From positions 46,795-110,794 of the forward strand of contig JAVBRU010000029.1 in the NCBI GenBank assembly GCA_031547595.1: a stretch of 64,000 bases of DNA. Direction: 5' to 3'. Position numbers and translations under genes: made by a program. The stretch comes from JAVBRU01 sp031547595. GTDB taxonomy: Bacteria; Bacillota; Clostridia; Christensenellales; Aristaeellaceae. Positions 40,282 through 49,992 of the stretch are shown here, in pieces (position 1 is the stretch's first letter; each line of letters begins with the position of its first letter). Under the pieces are notes generated by a model. That model ran no database searches. It was not told the DNA's origin and saw only the letters and a list, made by a program, of their open reading frames with translations.

Positions 40282-43206
40282 CTAATCAATCGCCCAATCA
40301 AATTCGGCACGTTTTTGGGCCAGCTCTTCGTTGATGATACGGGCATAATCCAGCAGCGTCTCTCGCGGGTCGGTCTTTTTGGTGACCACCTTGCGGATGG
40401 CGTTGGTCAAATGCCGGTTGGTGTAATAGCCGCCTGCCACCTCGCGGAAGCCCACGGCCTGCTCCATCTGCGCACGGATAACCTTGACCTGCTCACTGCT
40501 CCACGCCAACTGATCAAACGCATATTTGTTGGCCGTGGCATACCGCGCGGAGGAGCCCAGCACACTTTCAATCTCGCGGCCAAAGCGCACCTGCGACTCG
40601 GCGCTGACCCACCATTTCATGAACTCCCATGCGTTTTGCTTGATGGTTTCATCATCCGTTGCAATCATCATGCAGCTCGCGCCTTGGGAATGCACGCTGC
40701 GGTCAATATAGGTTTTGCCGTTCTCATCGGTCTTTTCCACGCCAGGCAGCACGGTAAAGTTCCACAAGCCGCGAATTTCCGGTGCAGACACGGTGAGGGT
40801 GTTATAGGTGGTGTAATCATAAATGCCAAGGGGCATTTCGCCCGAGCGGAAACGGCTGACAAAGTCAAAGATCGTGGGCAGGCCATAATCCGTGTAGAGG
40901 GAGGTGTACAGCTTGAAGGAAGCAACACCGGCCTCGCTGTCAATCACCGTGCGAGACGCATTTTCGTTGTAAATAGCGCCGTCGTTTTGGTAGATCATGG
41001 AGTACAAGGTGAACAGGTTGGGGTTGACGCTGTCTGGGAATGGTATGCCAATGGACATACTGTTGCCCTGCAAGGTGGGTAGTATGGCAATCAAATCGTC
41101 CCATGTGTCGGGCACGGATAGTCCCAAATCATTCAGCACGTCCTCGCGATAGAACAGCACGCTACACACCTGCGTTTCAGGCAGTGCATATACGCCGCCG
41201 TTCAATTGCAGTGCGGTATAGGCGCTGGGGTAAAAATCGCTGATCACTTCATCAAAACCGTCAAATTGCGTCAAATCCACAACGGCATTGCGCAACGCAT
41301 AGTTGACGGGATTCCACGAATCGGTGCTGACCACCACATCGGGGCCGTTACCTGCCACAACGGCGCTCAGCAGCGCATTGGGCTCCACCAGCTTGACGTT
41401 CACCCGGATACCGCTTTGGGGGGTGAAGGTGTCATCCACCATGGTTTTGAGGATGCTGCTCTGGTCGCGGCCGGTCATAATCCACACCTCGATGGTATCA
41501 CCCTCAGTGCCGTCATACACATCACCAAGGGAGTTATAATCCACCGTGTAGCTGGCGACACAGGCGCTCACCTCATGGACGAGCCTGGCAAGAGCCGATG
41601 TGCCGCCCGCGTCCGTTCGTGCATCCACGCCGCTGATGATAATCAAATCTACATCCAGCTTGGTCTCGCTCATGTTTTGCATGGCGGTGCCAAGGCCGGT
41701 GATGTTATCTTTGAAGTTGACAAAGGACTTGGTGATTCTGTCGGGGTTTTTCACAAAGGCCTCCAGCTGCACAGCCAAGGTCTGTGCCACGGCAATGCGG
41801 TCGCCCTTTTGCCCGGTGACGGCCACCGTGTCGTCCACCAGCTTATACAGGCGCATGCTTTCCATGTGCATGGCCTCAATCACATCAGGGTACACTGCTT
41901 GCAGCCGGTAATCGCGGTATTGATCTGGCGTAACGCCTGTGAGCACCAGAATCTTGCGGTAAATCTGGTTCAGCCGATAGATGCTGTCTTCCATTTGCTC
42001 CAGAATACTGCCCATTTCACCTGTTGTGGCTTCCAAGCGCAAGGTATGCGCACCCGCGGTGAGGAAGAATCGGTAGGCATTGCCCTGCTCATCACCCAGC
42101 GTCACGTATTCCCAATCGCTGCTATATTTGAAAGAAACCGATTCCATCTCAGCAAAGGGGATCTGCCCGTCAATATACACCGCGCGGCAGGATAGTGTGC
42201 CACGGGAAAAAATCTGGCGCGCTTTGACGGTGATGTAATAATACCCATCCTCAGGTACGGAAAAATCCCATTCAATCCATTGGCCGGCTTTGTTCCATGC
42301 ATTGCCGCCAATGTAGTTGAGCACGGTGGTGGTCACGCTGTAAGGCTCTGTGCCGGGGGAAGAGTGATCGTAGCGCGCGTACAGTGAGGGAGACGAGCGC
42401 AACACCGCGCTTTCGCCCTGAATTTTCTGATTATAGGTGCGCCCCAAGGCTGTGGTGGAAACGCCTGCGTGCTGCGCGGCATACTGCGCATAGTTCATCG
42501 TCTGGGTGACGGGCTCCAGCGTAATCGCGCCAATCAGCATCGGCTCGTTCAGCGCTTTCAGGCCTATAACGTTTTCGCCCTGCTGCAAATAAAACAAATA
42601 AGGCTCGGCATGATAGCCCATGTAATCCCGGCAATATGCGCGCTGCCATGCAAACACTTCTGTTTGCGACGGGCGGATATCATTGCCGCGGTTATCCTGC
42701 TTCACCTCGCCCGCATCTGACCAAATGCGCGTAAACGTCATATTTTCAGCACCGGCAAAAGGCAGCTGCCCATTGATATAGAGCGACCGCTCGATATCAA
42801 CCCCACGGGATGCCGTCGCATAATAATCGATTTTCACCCGATACATGCCGCTGACGGGCACATGAACAGTCCATTCAGCCAAGGAACCGTCTGCTGTGTA
42901 CAGCACGGTTTTTCCGTCTATCGCATCTGCATACACTGCCGCAGCATCTTCCGTAGCAAACTGAAGAACGTCCACCTCTACCACCGGGACGTCCAAGGGA
43001 GCTTCGGCATGCAGCTGCAAATATTGCACATAGGTGTTGGCACGGCCAATACCAGCCACTTCGGTGGTCAAATCCGCATTGGCATATTTGTTTGCGAATG
43101 TTTCCGTGCCGCCCGAAAGCAGAACCCATGCCACCAGCGCAAGGATGAGTGCAATAAAAATGAACAGGGTGCGCAAGCTTTTACTACGGCCTATCTTTAG
43201 GGACAC
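40282..43206 (-). CDS. Giant solute-binding protein with CBM-like domains
   Basis: A 974-residue protein; GTG start 43206 with GGGGAGG upstream. Residues 8-30 form a membrane anchor. Two beta-sandwich, carbohydrate-binding-like domains follow (about 110-220 and 300-400, each with a repeated DFSVPEDGYYYITVK / WTVHVPVSGMYRVKID pattern), then a helical/coiled-coil region (about 400-540). From about residue 545 a family-1 SBP fold runs to the end (VEVWIMTGRDQSSIL, GNGPDVVVSTDSWN, GVYALPETQVC). It likely tethers the importer at the surface and grips a polysaccharide while presenting oligomers. The pairing with two permeases makes it the ligand-capturing subunit. Confidence 0.87.
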   Translation of the reverse strand: MSLKIGRSKSLRTLFIFIALILALVAWVLLSGGTETFANKYANADLTTEVAGIGRANTYVQYLQLHAEAPLDVPVVEVDVLQFATEDAAAVYADAIDGKTVLYTADGSLAEWTVHVPVSGMYRVKIDYYATASRGVDIERSLYINGQLPFAGAENMTFTRIWSDAGEVKQDNRGNDIRPSQTEVFAWQRAYCRDYMGYHAEPYLFYLQQGENVIGLKALNEPMLIGAITLEPVTQTMNYAQYAAQHAGVSTTALGRTYNQKIQGESAVLRSSPSLYARYDHSSPGTEPYSVTTTVLNYIGGNAWNKAGQWIEWDFSVPEDGYYYITVKARQIFSRGTLSCRAVYIDGQIPFAEMESVSFKYSSDWEYVTLGDEQGNAYRFFLTAGAHTLRLEATTGEMGSILEQMEDSIYRLNQIYRKILVLTGVTPDQYRDYRLQAVYPDVIEAMHMESMRLYKLVDDTVAVTGQKGDRIAVAQTLAVQLEAFVKNPDRITKSFVNFKDNITGLGTAMQNMSETKLDVDLIIISGVDARTDAGGTSALARLVHEVSACVASYTVDYNSLGDVYDGTEGDTIEVWIMTGRDQSSILKTMVDDTFTPQSGIRVNVKLVEPNALLSAVVAGNGPDVVVSTDSWNPVNYALRNAVVDLTQFDGFDEVISDFYPSAYTALQLNGGVYALPETQVCSVLFYREDVLNDLGLSVPDTWDDLIAILPTLQGNSMSIGIPFPDSVNPNLFTLYSMIYQNDGAIYNENASRTVIDSEAGVASFKLYTSLYTDYGLPTIFDFVSRFRSGEMPLGIYDYTTYNTLTVSAPEIRGLWNFTVLPGVEKTDENGKTYIDRSVHSQGASCMMIATDDETIKQNAWEFMKWWVSAESQVRFGREIESVLGSSARYATANKYAFDQLAWSSEQVKVIRAQMEQAVGFREVAGGYYTNRHLTNAIRKVVTKKTDPRETLLDYARIINEELAQKRAEFDWAID

Positions 43207-43521
43207 AGCGGTTCCTCCCCTGATCTAATAATGGAAACACTAAAAAAACTATGTAAAGGCGTGATAACATAGAGATTCCCATTTGAGCAAGTACATCAAT
43301 TTATGTCCACATTCATTATAGCGGGTCATTGAAAATGTTTCTTCTCAAATATTGCTTTAAGATTTTCATTTGTTGCTTGATATAGGCTCACATATGTGGT
43401 ACATTATGGACGATGTTCTCATATTATTTTACATGACCGATGAATAAACCCATTATTATCTGCTTACCAATGCCTCCAACCGCGCAAAAAAAGCAAACAA
43501 TATATTGATCAGGAGGAGCCT
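43207..43521. promoter_or_regulatory. Divergent intergenic region between the giant SBP and the AraC gene
   Basis: A minus-strand TATAAT (43315-43320) has no clear -35, which suits an activator-dependent promoter. Ribosome sites are at 43208-43218 (minus) and GGAGGAG before 43522 (plus). Otherwise AT-rich, with no RNA gene or further frame visible. Confidence 0.45.
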
Positions 43522-44460
43522 ATGAAATTACCAACACCCCCTCCCGTTTACAAAAACAGCAAAGTTACATTCCGCGGCCCTACCCGCACCATGGCGCACG
43601 ATTACGAGTTTGTTGAGTATCCACCCAACTCCACCTTCCGTGTATGGTATGGTGATGTATCCGATTATTATGACACCCATTGGCATACCGCCGTAGAGGT
43701 TCTCATGACCGTCGAGGGAGTATGTGATGTATATTCTTCCAATAAAGAGTATTCCGTGAAGGCTGGCGAAATTCTCATCACGCCCGCAGGGGAACCACAT
43801 ACGCTTTTGACAAGGCCTGGGGCGAAGCGCTATATCATGCTCTTTGAGTTGGATCAGTTTTTGTCCCTGCACGATTTTGTCGCCCTGAAAACCATGACCA
43901 TGTTCCCCATTTATATGCCGACCTCCTCCCCCATCTATGAGGACGCCTGTGGCATTTTGCAAAGCATTATCACCGAATATAGCAGTGGCAACCGCCTGAG
44001 CGAAATGGTGAACTATTCTCATATATTGCGTTTATATGCCCTGATGGGGCGTAACTATCTAAGCACAGTGTATGCCGGCTCAAACACCCCGCCCGTCAAG
44101 CAGCAGGTATATCTGGAGGCATTCAACCATGTAATGGACTATATTGATCATCACTATATGGAAAATATTACGCTGGACATTATCGCTGCTGAAGCCGGAT
44201 TTTCCAAATTCTACTTCACCCGGTTGTTTAAGCAATATGCAAACACTACATTTTGGCACTTTCTGTGTCTCAAGCGTATACAAATGGCAGAGCGACTGTT
44301 GGCATCCACCAAGGCGACTGTAGCAGACATTGCCCTGCAGGTGGGTTTTGACAGTATTCCTTCTTTCAACCGCATCTATCGTCAGCTGCGCAATTGCACC
44401 CCTACCCAATACCGCGCACGCTATAGCAGCGCTGCCAATCAGCGCCATGGCAAGACATAA
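43522..44460 (+). CDS. AraC-family transcriptional regulator
   Basis: A 312-residue protein from ATG 43522, 8 nt after AGGAGGAG. The N-terminal cupin (HWHTAVEVLMTVEGVCDVY, AGEILITPAGEPH) senses a ligand. The C-terminal double helix-turn-helix spans about residues 210-305 (DIIAAEAGFSKFYFTRLFKQY, IALQVGFDSIPSFNRIYRQLR). Divergent from the giant-SBP cluster, which it likely activates. Confidence 0.93.
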   Translation: MKLPTPPPVYKNSKVTFRGPTRTMAHDYEFVEYPPNSTFRVWYGDVSDYYDTHWHTAVEVLMTVEGVCDVYSSNKEYSVKAGEILITPAGEPHTLLTRPGAKRYIMLFELDQFLSLHDFVALKTMTMFPIYMPTSSPIYEDACGILQSIITEYSSGNRLSEMVNYSHILRLYALMGRNYLSTVYAGSNTPPVKQQVYLEAFNHVMDYIDHHYMENITLDIIAAEAGFSKFYFTRLFKQYANTTFWHFLCLKRIQMAERLLASTKATVADIALQVGFDSIPSFNRIYRQLRNCTPTQYRARYSSAANQRHGKT

Positions 44461-44545
44461 AAACAGCCCACTGCCGATTTTAATGCCCTGAACTGGAGAA
44501 GTATTTTAGGGGATACTCAACTTCATTTACCCACTTTATATTCCA

Positions 44546-45739
44546 TCACCCCAGCGCTTCCGGCATCATAATCAGCTTGGGATCGGCAAAAAAGTGCCGC
44601 AGGATGTATATGCCCGCGCCCAGTGCTTCCTGATCATTCAAGCATTCTTCCTGCAAGGTCACATTGTTGGATATTTCGGGCAGTGTGTTGCTGCTGACCC
44701 CTTCATGAATCCATTGGATAAGCTGCTCTGTGCACACCTGGGGCATGCCGCTGATGATCAAATGCTGAATATCGGTGATCTTGATGACATTGGAAATGGC
44801 TTTTCCCAGGATGATATACGCGTTTTTGATAACCTCTGCCGCCTTCACATCCATGCGTTCAAAACGGGCCAGCAGCTCAGGATAATCCACATGCTGCTGG
44901 GTGGCAATATAATAGTTTGTGGTCATCTGCACTGGGTTCATATAAGTTTCCAGGCAGCCACGGTTGCCGCAGCAACAGCGGGGACCGTTGATGTCCACCG
45001 CAGTGTGGCCAAAGAAGCCCGCATTGCCCTGCACGCCGCTGAACAGCTTGCCATGGATAAACAATGCCATGCCAATGCCCGAGCGCAGAGAAATATAAAT
45101 ATAGTCGTCGGTGCCCTTGCGGCTGCGCTCCTTCTGGTGAATCAAAGAAAGCATATGCACGTCGTTGCGCATATGCACAGGCACTTTAAACTCATCCTTC
45201 AGGATGCGCACCAACTCCACGCAATGCCAGCCCTCAATACGCTCAATGCTGATGGACTGCTTGGTTTTGCGGTCAATCAAGCCGCAGATGCCAACGCCGA
45301 TGCCCAGCAAGTTGATGGGCTCTTCCTGCTGCGGAATGTTGCCGATGGCCTCGTGCACCATGGAAAGGATCTGCCCGATGATCTCCTGTTGCGTTTCGCC
45401 GCCCGTGAAATCATGCCGGATGGCATACACCACTTGCTCGGCCAGGCTGACGGCGCTCACGCGCAGCGCAGGGTACTCAAAATCCACCCCAATAGAAAAA
45501 TGGCGGCGCACGCTGATGCTGTATAGTTTGGCCGAACGGCCTACCGCCATTTTGGCGATGCCCACTTCTTCTAAAATGCCATCCTGCTGCAATTCCCGAA
45601 GTAGCGCCTCAATGGTGGGGCGCGACAGGCGCGTGTTGTGCAATAAATCCATAACGGCCATGGGGCCAAACTCCAGAATTGTATTCAATATCAGCTGGCG
45701 GTTTGCCGCCTTGATGATTGTATAGTTATTTCCATGCAT
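44546..45739 (-). CDS. ROK-family transcriptional repressor
   Basis: A 397-residue protein. An N-terminal winged helix (ILNTILEFGPMAVMDLLHNTRLSRPTIEALL) precedes a ROK domain with the structural-zinc motif PRCCCGNRGCLETYM. The sugar-kinase active-site GGT motif is replaced (GVDFEYPALRVS), so it should bind a sugar but not phosphorylate it, like NagC/XylR proteins. It lies at the 3' end of the sugar locus and is the best candidate for the repressor of the shared promoter motif at 51446-51478 and 57022-57054. Confidence 0.9.
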   Translation of the reverse strand: MHGNNYTIIKAANRQLILNTILEFGPMAVMDLLHNTRLSRPTIEALLRELQQDGILEEVGIAKMAVGRSAKLYSISVRRHFSIGVDFEYPALRVSAVSLAEQVVYAIRHDFTGGETQQEIIGQILSMVHEAIGNIPQQEEPINLLGIGVGICGLIDRKTKQSISIERIEGWHCVELVRILKDEFKVPVHMRNDVHMLSLIHQKERSRKGTDDYIYISLRSGIGMALFIHGKLFSGVQGNAGFFGHTAVDINGPRCCCGNRGCLETYMNPVQMTTNYYIATQQHVDYPELLARFERMDVKAAEVIKNAYIILGKAISNVIKITDIQHLIISGMPQVCTEQLIQWIHEGVSSNTLPEISNNVTLQEECLNDQEALGAGIYILRHFFADPKLIMMPEALG

Positions 45740-45820
45740 CTTTTGATTCCTCCCTCCCCATTATGCCATAATCTCTCAAAATCAGCAAGGGGCGAAGAAA
45801 GCAAGAATAGCGGGAATTTT

Positions 45821-46249
45821 TTATTGGATGACGCCCTTGCGCAGAATGATATTTCCATACAGTGCCCGCTCCCCCGTGGCGATGCAGGCATAGCATGTGG
45901 GGCCTTGAAGATAGAACTCGGCGTTGCGGATTTCACTCTGCCGCAGCCCCAGCTCCTCATGCCGGTAACCAATGGCCTTGTATTCGTCCCACATAAGCGG
46001 CACGTAAGGGTCGCCTGGGTTGACGGCCATAAAGGTTGTGGGATGTTCCACCGCAGCGTCTAGCGGCATCAGCGTCAGGATTGCATCCAGAATCGCCGGA
46101 ATCCCGCTGCCATCCATGCGCACACAGCGCTCGGGGCAGCCTAATTTGGGATAATTGGCATCGCATAACAAAATGCTGTCGCCATGACCCATTTCCATCA
46201 GAATCTTCACCAGCTCCGGGGGCAAGAGTGCAGGAATACCTTTCAGCAT
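45821..46249 (-). CDS. FucU/RbsD-type sugar mutarotase
   Basis: A 142-residue protein; ATG 46249 has GGAGAGG 6 nt upstream. The start MLKGIPALLPPELVKILMEMG and HGDSILLCDANYP, and the C-terminal ATGERALYGNIILRKGVI, are the FucU pattern. FucU interconverts alpha- and beta-anomers of L-fucose and, by structural likeness, can handle D-arabinose. In this locus it may set the anomer of an imported sugar before phosphorylation or isomerisation. It is 20 nt downstream of the mannose-6-phosphate isomerase gene. Confidence 0.87.
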   Translation of the reverse strand: MLKGIPALLPPELVKILMEMGHGDSILLCDANYPKLGCPERCVRMDGSGIPAILDAILTLMPLDAAVEHPTTFMAVNPGDPYVPLMWDEYKAIGYRHEELGLRQSEIRNAEFYLQGPTCYACIATGERALYGNIILRKGVIQ

Positions 46250-46269
46250 GGTTGTCCTCTCCTTCATGT

Positions 46270-47202
46270 TCATTGCTCGGCTGTTGCCATCAGTGTCAAT
46301 TCTCCGCGCAGAAAAAGCGCTTCGCCTGCCGGCAAAAGAAAGCTGCTCCCCATAGAAACCACAGCATCCGCCGCCCAGCTCTCCCCTGCCACAACGGTCA
46401 TCAGCTGATATCCCGGATATTGCAGGCAGCATTCCCCATGGCAATCAATACGCCGCACCACAAAGGAATCATTGGCGACGCAGGTGGTCTCCGTCACGCC
46501 GGGCAGCTGCCGCACGGTTTGCCGGGGCCGCGCTTCAGGCAAGACATCTCCGTACCGCAGGCAGCCAATTGCTTCTTCCAATTGCAGCGGGCGCGGCTGG
46601 CCTTTGCCATCCAGACGGCCATAATCATAAAAACGGTAGGTGATATCCGTCGCCTGCTGGATTTCATACACGACGCTGTCCTTGCGCAGCGCGTGCACCA
46701 CCCCGGCCGGGATATACACCGTGTCCCCCGCCGCCACCGGCAGTTGCCGCACCAGATGTGCCCAGTCGCCTTGACTGATATGCCTGCGAAGCGCCTGCTC
46801 GTCCCTTGCGCAGTGGCCGTACAGGATAGACGCCGCATCCGGCGCCTTCAAAAACACCCACGCCTCATTCTTACCACTCGAGTACCCCAGCTTGCCAGCC
46901 GCTGCTGCATCTGGATGCACCTGAATGCTCAGGTCCTGCAGGGGCGCTACCAGTGAAATGATAAAAGGAAACGTCTGATAACGGCTTAAAAACAGCCCCG
47001 GCCTTTGCTCCCACAGCTCCCGCAGGCTCCAGCCGTCATAGCCGCCGCCCGTCAGCCAGTTGGCACAGCCATCCTGTGCGCTAAAGGCCCATGCCTGTCC
47101 TGCGTCATCGCCAAAATCGGCTGGAAAATGAAAATACTCACGCAGTGCAGTACCGCCCCACAACGCTTTTCGGGGAATTGGGTTGGTAAAAATAATGCTC
47201 AT
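46270..47202 (-). CDS. Class I mannose-6-phosphate isomerase
   Basis: A 310-residue cupin-type isomerase; ATG 47202 after GGAGG. Zinc-site features are LSIQVHPD (His in QVHPD), KNEAWVFLKA and YIPAGVVHAL. It interconverts mannose-6-phosphate and fructose-6-phosphate, feeding an imported sugar into glycolysis; similar enzymes in Firmicutes sugar loci sometimes have other substrates. It is 16 nt downstream of the ROK kinase gene. A shorter product than the bacterial average (about 315-390) but complete. Confidence 0.87.
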   Translation of the reverse strand: MSIIFTNPIPRKALWGGTALREYFHFPADFGDDAGQAWAFSAQDGCANWLTGGGYDGWSLRELWEQRPGLFLSRYQTFPFIISLVAPLQDLSIQVHPDAAAAGKLGYSSGKNEAWVFLKAPDAASILYGHCARDEQALRRHISQGDWAHLVRQLPVAAGDTVYIPAGVVHALRKDSVVYEIQQATDITYRFYDYGRLDGKGQPRPLQLEEAIGCLRYGDVLPEARPRQTVRQLPGVTETTCVANDSFVVRRIDCHGECCLQYPGYQLMTVVAGESWAADAVVSMGSSFLLPAGEALFLRGELTLMATAEQ

Positions 47203-47218
47203 CGCTTCTCTGCCTCCA

Positions 47219-48148
47219 TCAGATGATCCGCGCCGCGTCCAGAAACGCAGCGCCAATCAGCGGCGCATCGCAGCCCAGCGCAGCCTTCCGCACCAGCGGC
47301 GCGATGCGCTTGCTCCAGGCGGGATAGCCCCGGCGGCGGATGGCCTCCCCCAGCGGCGCAATCATATAGTCATCATGAGAAGAAAGGCCGCCGCTGATGA
47401 AGATCACATTGCAGGCGGTGATGTCGATCAGCGCCGCCAGGCCAAAGGCCAGATACTCCGTGCACTGCGCCAGCAGGGCTATAGCCTGCGCATCGCCTTG
47501 ATACGCCAAATCAAACACCGCTTCTGCACCCGGCACGGCATCTTTCAGTTTTTCCGGGAATTGCTCCATTGCCTGCGCATAAATGCCCGTGCCGGAGGCG
47601 TAGGTTTCAAGACAGCCCCGTTTGCCGCAGCTACAGGGACGCCCGTCCATCGCGATGGACACATGACCGATCTCTCCGGCGGTGTGCATCAGCCCGGAAT
47701 ACACCTTGCCCCCCTGGATGATGCCACAGCCAATGCCCGTGCCCAGGGTGATGCACATCATATCCTGATATTGCCCCTGCTGGCCAAAGCGGTATTCCGC
47801 ATACGCTCCTGCCCAGGAATCCTGCACGATGGTGGGGCGCACGCCGACAGCTTCTTCTAAATAGTTACCCAAGGGCACATTTTCGCCCAAGAGATTGGGT
47901 GAATAGATAACCCTGCCGTTCAGCCAATCCGCCGTTCCCGGAATGCCCACGCCAAAGTGTTCTATATTGGCCATTTGCAGGCCGTTACGCTGAAGCAGCG
48001 CCAATAACTGTTGGCCCACCCCCTCGGTCAATGCCCGCGGGGATGAAAAATCTTTGGACTTGAGCCGGAACCGGTCGTGCACATGACCGCCTTCATCAAT
48101 CAGCCCACCCAGGATTTTGGTGCCGCCAATATCAACACCTATTCGCAT
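47219..48148 (-). CDS. ROK-family sugar kinase
   Basis: A 309-residue kinase. The ATP motif is GVDIGGTKILGGLID; the catalytic Asp lies in GVGIPGTADW and the zinc motif is PCSCGKRGCLETYASG. These are features of ROK gluco- or fructokinases, so it phosphorylates a hexose or pentose at the expense of ATP. It sits 16 nt upstream of the isomerase gene, so kinase, isomerase and mutarotase are made together. Confidence 0.9.
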   Translation of the reverse strand: MRIGVDIGGTKILGGLIDEGGHVHDRFRLKSKDFSSPRALTEGVGQQLLALLQRNGLQMANIEHFGVGIPGTADWLNGRVIYSPNLLGENVPLGNYLEEAVGVRPTIVQDSWAGAYAEYRFGQQGQYQDMMCITLGTGIGCGIIQGGKVYSGLMHTAGEIGHVSIAMDGRPCSCGKRGCLETYASGTGIYAQAMEQFPEKLKDAVPGAEAVFDLAYQGDAQAIALLAQCTEYLAFGLAALIDITACNVIFISGGLSSHDDYMIAPLGEAIRRRGYPAWSKRIAPLVRKAALGCDAPLIGAAFLDAARII

Positions 48149-48189
48149 ACCCTACTCCCTTCCCGGCGCTTTGTACGCATGCACGGGCT

Positions 48190-49020
48190 TTATTTGATAC
48201 CGGACATTTTGATGCCCTCGATGATATGCCGCTGAAAAATCAAAAACAGGATGATGGGCGGCAGTGAGGTGATTACAGCGCCAGCTAGAACGGCACCGTC
48301 TTTCATGGCCTTTTGAGACCTGAAAAATTGCAGCAGCAGCATAATGGGATACAGCTGCTCCTTGTTGATGGTGATGGCTGGCCACAGATAGCTGTTCCAA
48401 AAGCCCAGGAACGCGCCAACGCCTTGGATGACAAACACCGGCATGGAGGTGGGCAAAAAGATATACAGGAAGTTCTTCAGCGGCGTGGAGCCATCCACCA
48501 GCGCTGCCTCCTCCAGTGAAAGAGGGAAGTTTAGATAAAACTGCCGGATAAAGAAGATCATGCCGCTGCTGGCCAGCCCCGGGATGATGAGCACCCAAAC
48601 GGTATTGACAAGGCCCATCTTGGCCACCACGGTGTAGGAGGTCACCAGGGTTGAAATGCCGGGGATGAACATGGTGATCATCACCAGCACCCACAGCACG
48701 TTTTTTCCGGGGAAATCAAGCCTTGCAAAGCCATAGGCCGCCGAGGCGTTCACAGCCAGCGTCAGCAAAGTGAAGCTCACAGCCAGCACAAAGGTGTATA
48801 ACAGCGAAGAAGCAATATTAAAGGATTTGGAGAACAAAATCAGCTCATAATTATCCCACACCCATGCCGTAGGCCAGAAACGCAGGGGCATGGCAATAAT
48901 ATCGGCGTTTTTCTTGAAGCTGGACAGGATCATCCAAAACAGCGGGAACATGGCCGTAAAGGCGACCAGCAGCGCGACCAACCCAATCATTGATTTCGCT
49001 ATCAGCGTTTTCTTTTTCAT
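48190..49020 (-). CDS. Sugar ABC permease, MalG-like (DUF4185 locus)
   Basis: A 276-residue six-helix permease. The EAA loop is LEEAALVDGSTPLKNFLYIFLPTSMP. It starts after GAGGAT 14 nt downstream of its partner permease and 41 nt upstream of the ROK kinase gene. It belongs to the importer whose SBP is encoded at 50038-51363. Confidence 0.92.
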   Translation of the reverse strand: MKKKTLIAKSMIGLVALLVAFTAMFPLFWMILSSFKKNADIIAMPLRFWPTAWVWDNYELILFSKSFNIASSLLYTFVLAVSFTLLTLAVNASAAYGFARLDFPGKNVLWVLVMITMFIPGISTLVTSYTVVAKMGLVNTVWVLIIPGLASSGMIFFIRQFYLNFPLSLEEAALVDGSTPLKNFLYIFLPTSMPVFVIQGVGAFLGFWNSYLWPAITINKEQLYPIMLLLQFFRSQKAMKDGAVLAGAVITSLPPIILFLIFQRHIIEGIKMSGIK

Positions 49021-49034
49021 AAGCCATCCTCCCC

Positions 49035-49958
49035 TCAGCCGTCCATGTTTTTATCCGAGTTCACTGTCTTGAACACAATCCAGGAGATACACCCCAGCAC
49101 CACCGCCAACAGCAGCGCCGCAGCCAGCGAGGGTCCGAGGTAATCATCATTCTTGAACCGGTTATAGATATACAGAACCGGGGTGTTGGTCATTCCCTGG
49201 GGGCCGCCGCCGGTGATGAAGTTGGAAAGGTCCCACATCTGCATCGCGGAAATCGCCCCGGTGACCAGCAGATACACCGCCACATTACGCAGGCACGGCA
49301 GCGTGATATAGCGCATCTGCTTGAACGGGCCCGCGCCATCCAGCGCCGCGGCCTCATAATACGAGGGGGAAATTTCGTTCATACCGGCCAGCAAAATAAG
49401 GGTTTTGACACCTACGGACTGCCATATGCTGGGCAACACGATAGAAAACATCGCTGTGGCAGGACCAGAAGTCCAGGTTTGGGGCTTGATGCCCAAAGTG
49501 CGGATGACGGTGTTGAGAAGGCCATAGCGGTAGTTATACATAAAGCCAAAGATATAGGAGATGACCGTGCCCGCAATGATGGTGGGGATATATACCATCA
49601 CTTTTGTGACGCCCGCTGCCCTTCTGCCCATCGAGCGAATGCACAGCGCAATCAAAAACGAGAGCAGCATGGAGATCGTCATGTTCCAGAAGGTGAACTG
49701 AAAGCCCACGCCGATGGACTGCCAGAACTCCCTGTGAAGCACGATTTTACGGTAGTTTTCCCATCCGATAAAGGTACTTTCCTTATAAAAGCTCCATTCA
49801 AAGAAGCTCATGCGCAGCGTGTACAGGATCGGCACGATATTGAAAATAATCAATAAGACAACCGCCGGACACACCATCGCGTAGGCCGTCCAAATCACGC
49901 TTCGCTTTTGAGAGTGGCCCTGTTTCGTCCACTGTTTTGCCGTTCCTGTCATGCGCAT
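49035..49958 (-). CDS. Sugar ABC permease, MalF/UgpA-like (DUF4185 locus)
   Basis: A 307-residue permease with six helices; ATG 49958 is the best start (AAAGGTG just upstream), although ATG 49952 is also possible. The EAA loop is YEAAALDGAGPFKQMRYITLPCLRN. A GC-rich hairpin (49993-50026) separates it from the SBP gene. Confidence 0.9.
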   Translation of the reverse strand: MRMTGTAKQWTKQGHSQKRSVIWTAYAMVCPAVVLLIIFNIVPILYTLRMSFFEWSFYKESTFIGWENYRKIVLHREFWQSIGVGFQFTFWNMTISMLLSFLIALCIRSMGRRAAGVTKVMVYIPTIIAGTVISYIFGFMYNYRYGLLNTVIRTLGIKPQTWTSGPATAMFSIVLPSIWQSVGVKTLILLAGMNEISPSYYEAAALDGAGPFKQMRYITLPCLRNVAVYLLVTGAISAMQMWDLSNFITGGGPQGMTNTPVLYIYNRFKNDDYLGPSLAAALLLAVVLGCISWIVFKTVNSDKNMDG

Positions 49959-49992
49959 CACACCTTTCAAGCAGCATCATCCCGAACATGAT

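Noticed and set aside
39793..41082. A 429-codon open frame on the plus strand
   Set aside because: Antisense to the permease and giant SBP genes; arises from the GC-rich codon bias of the real strand.
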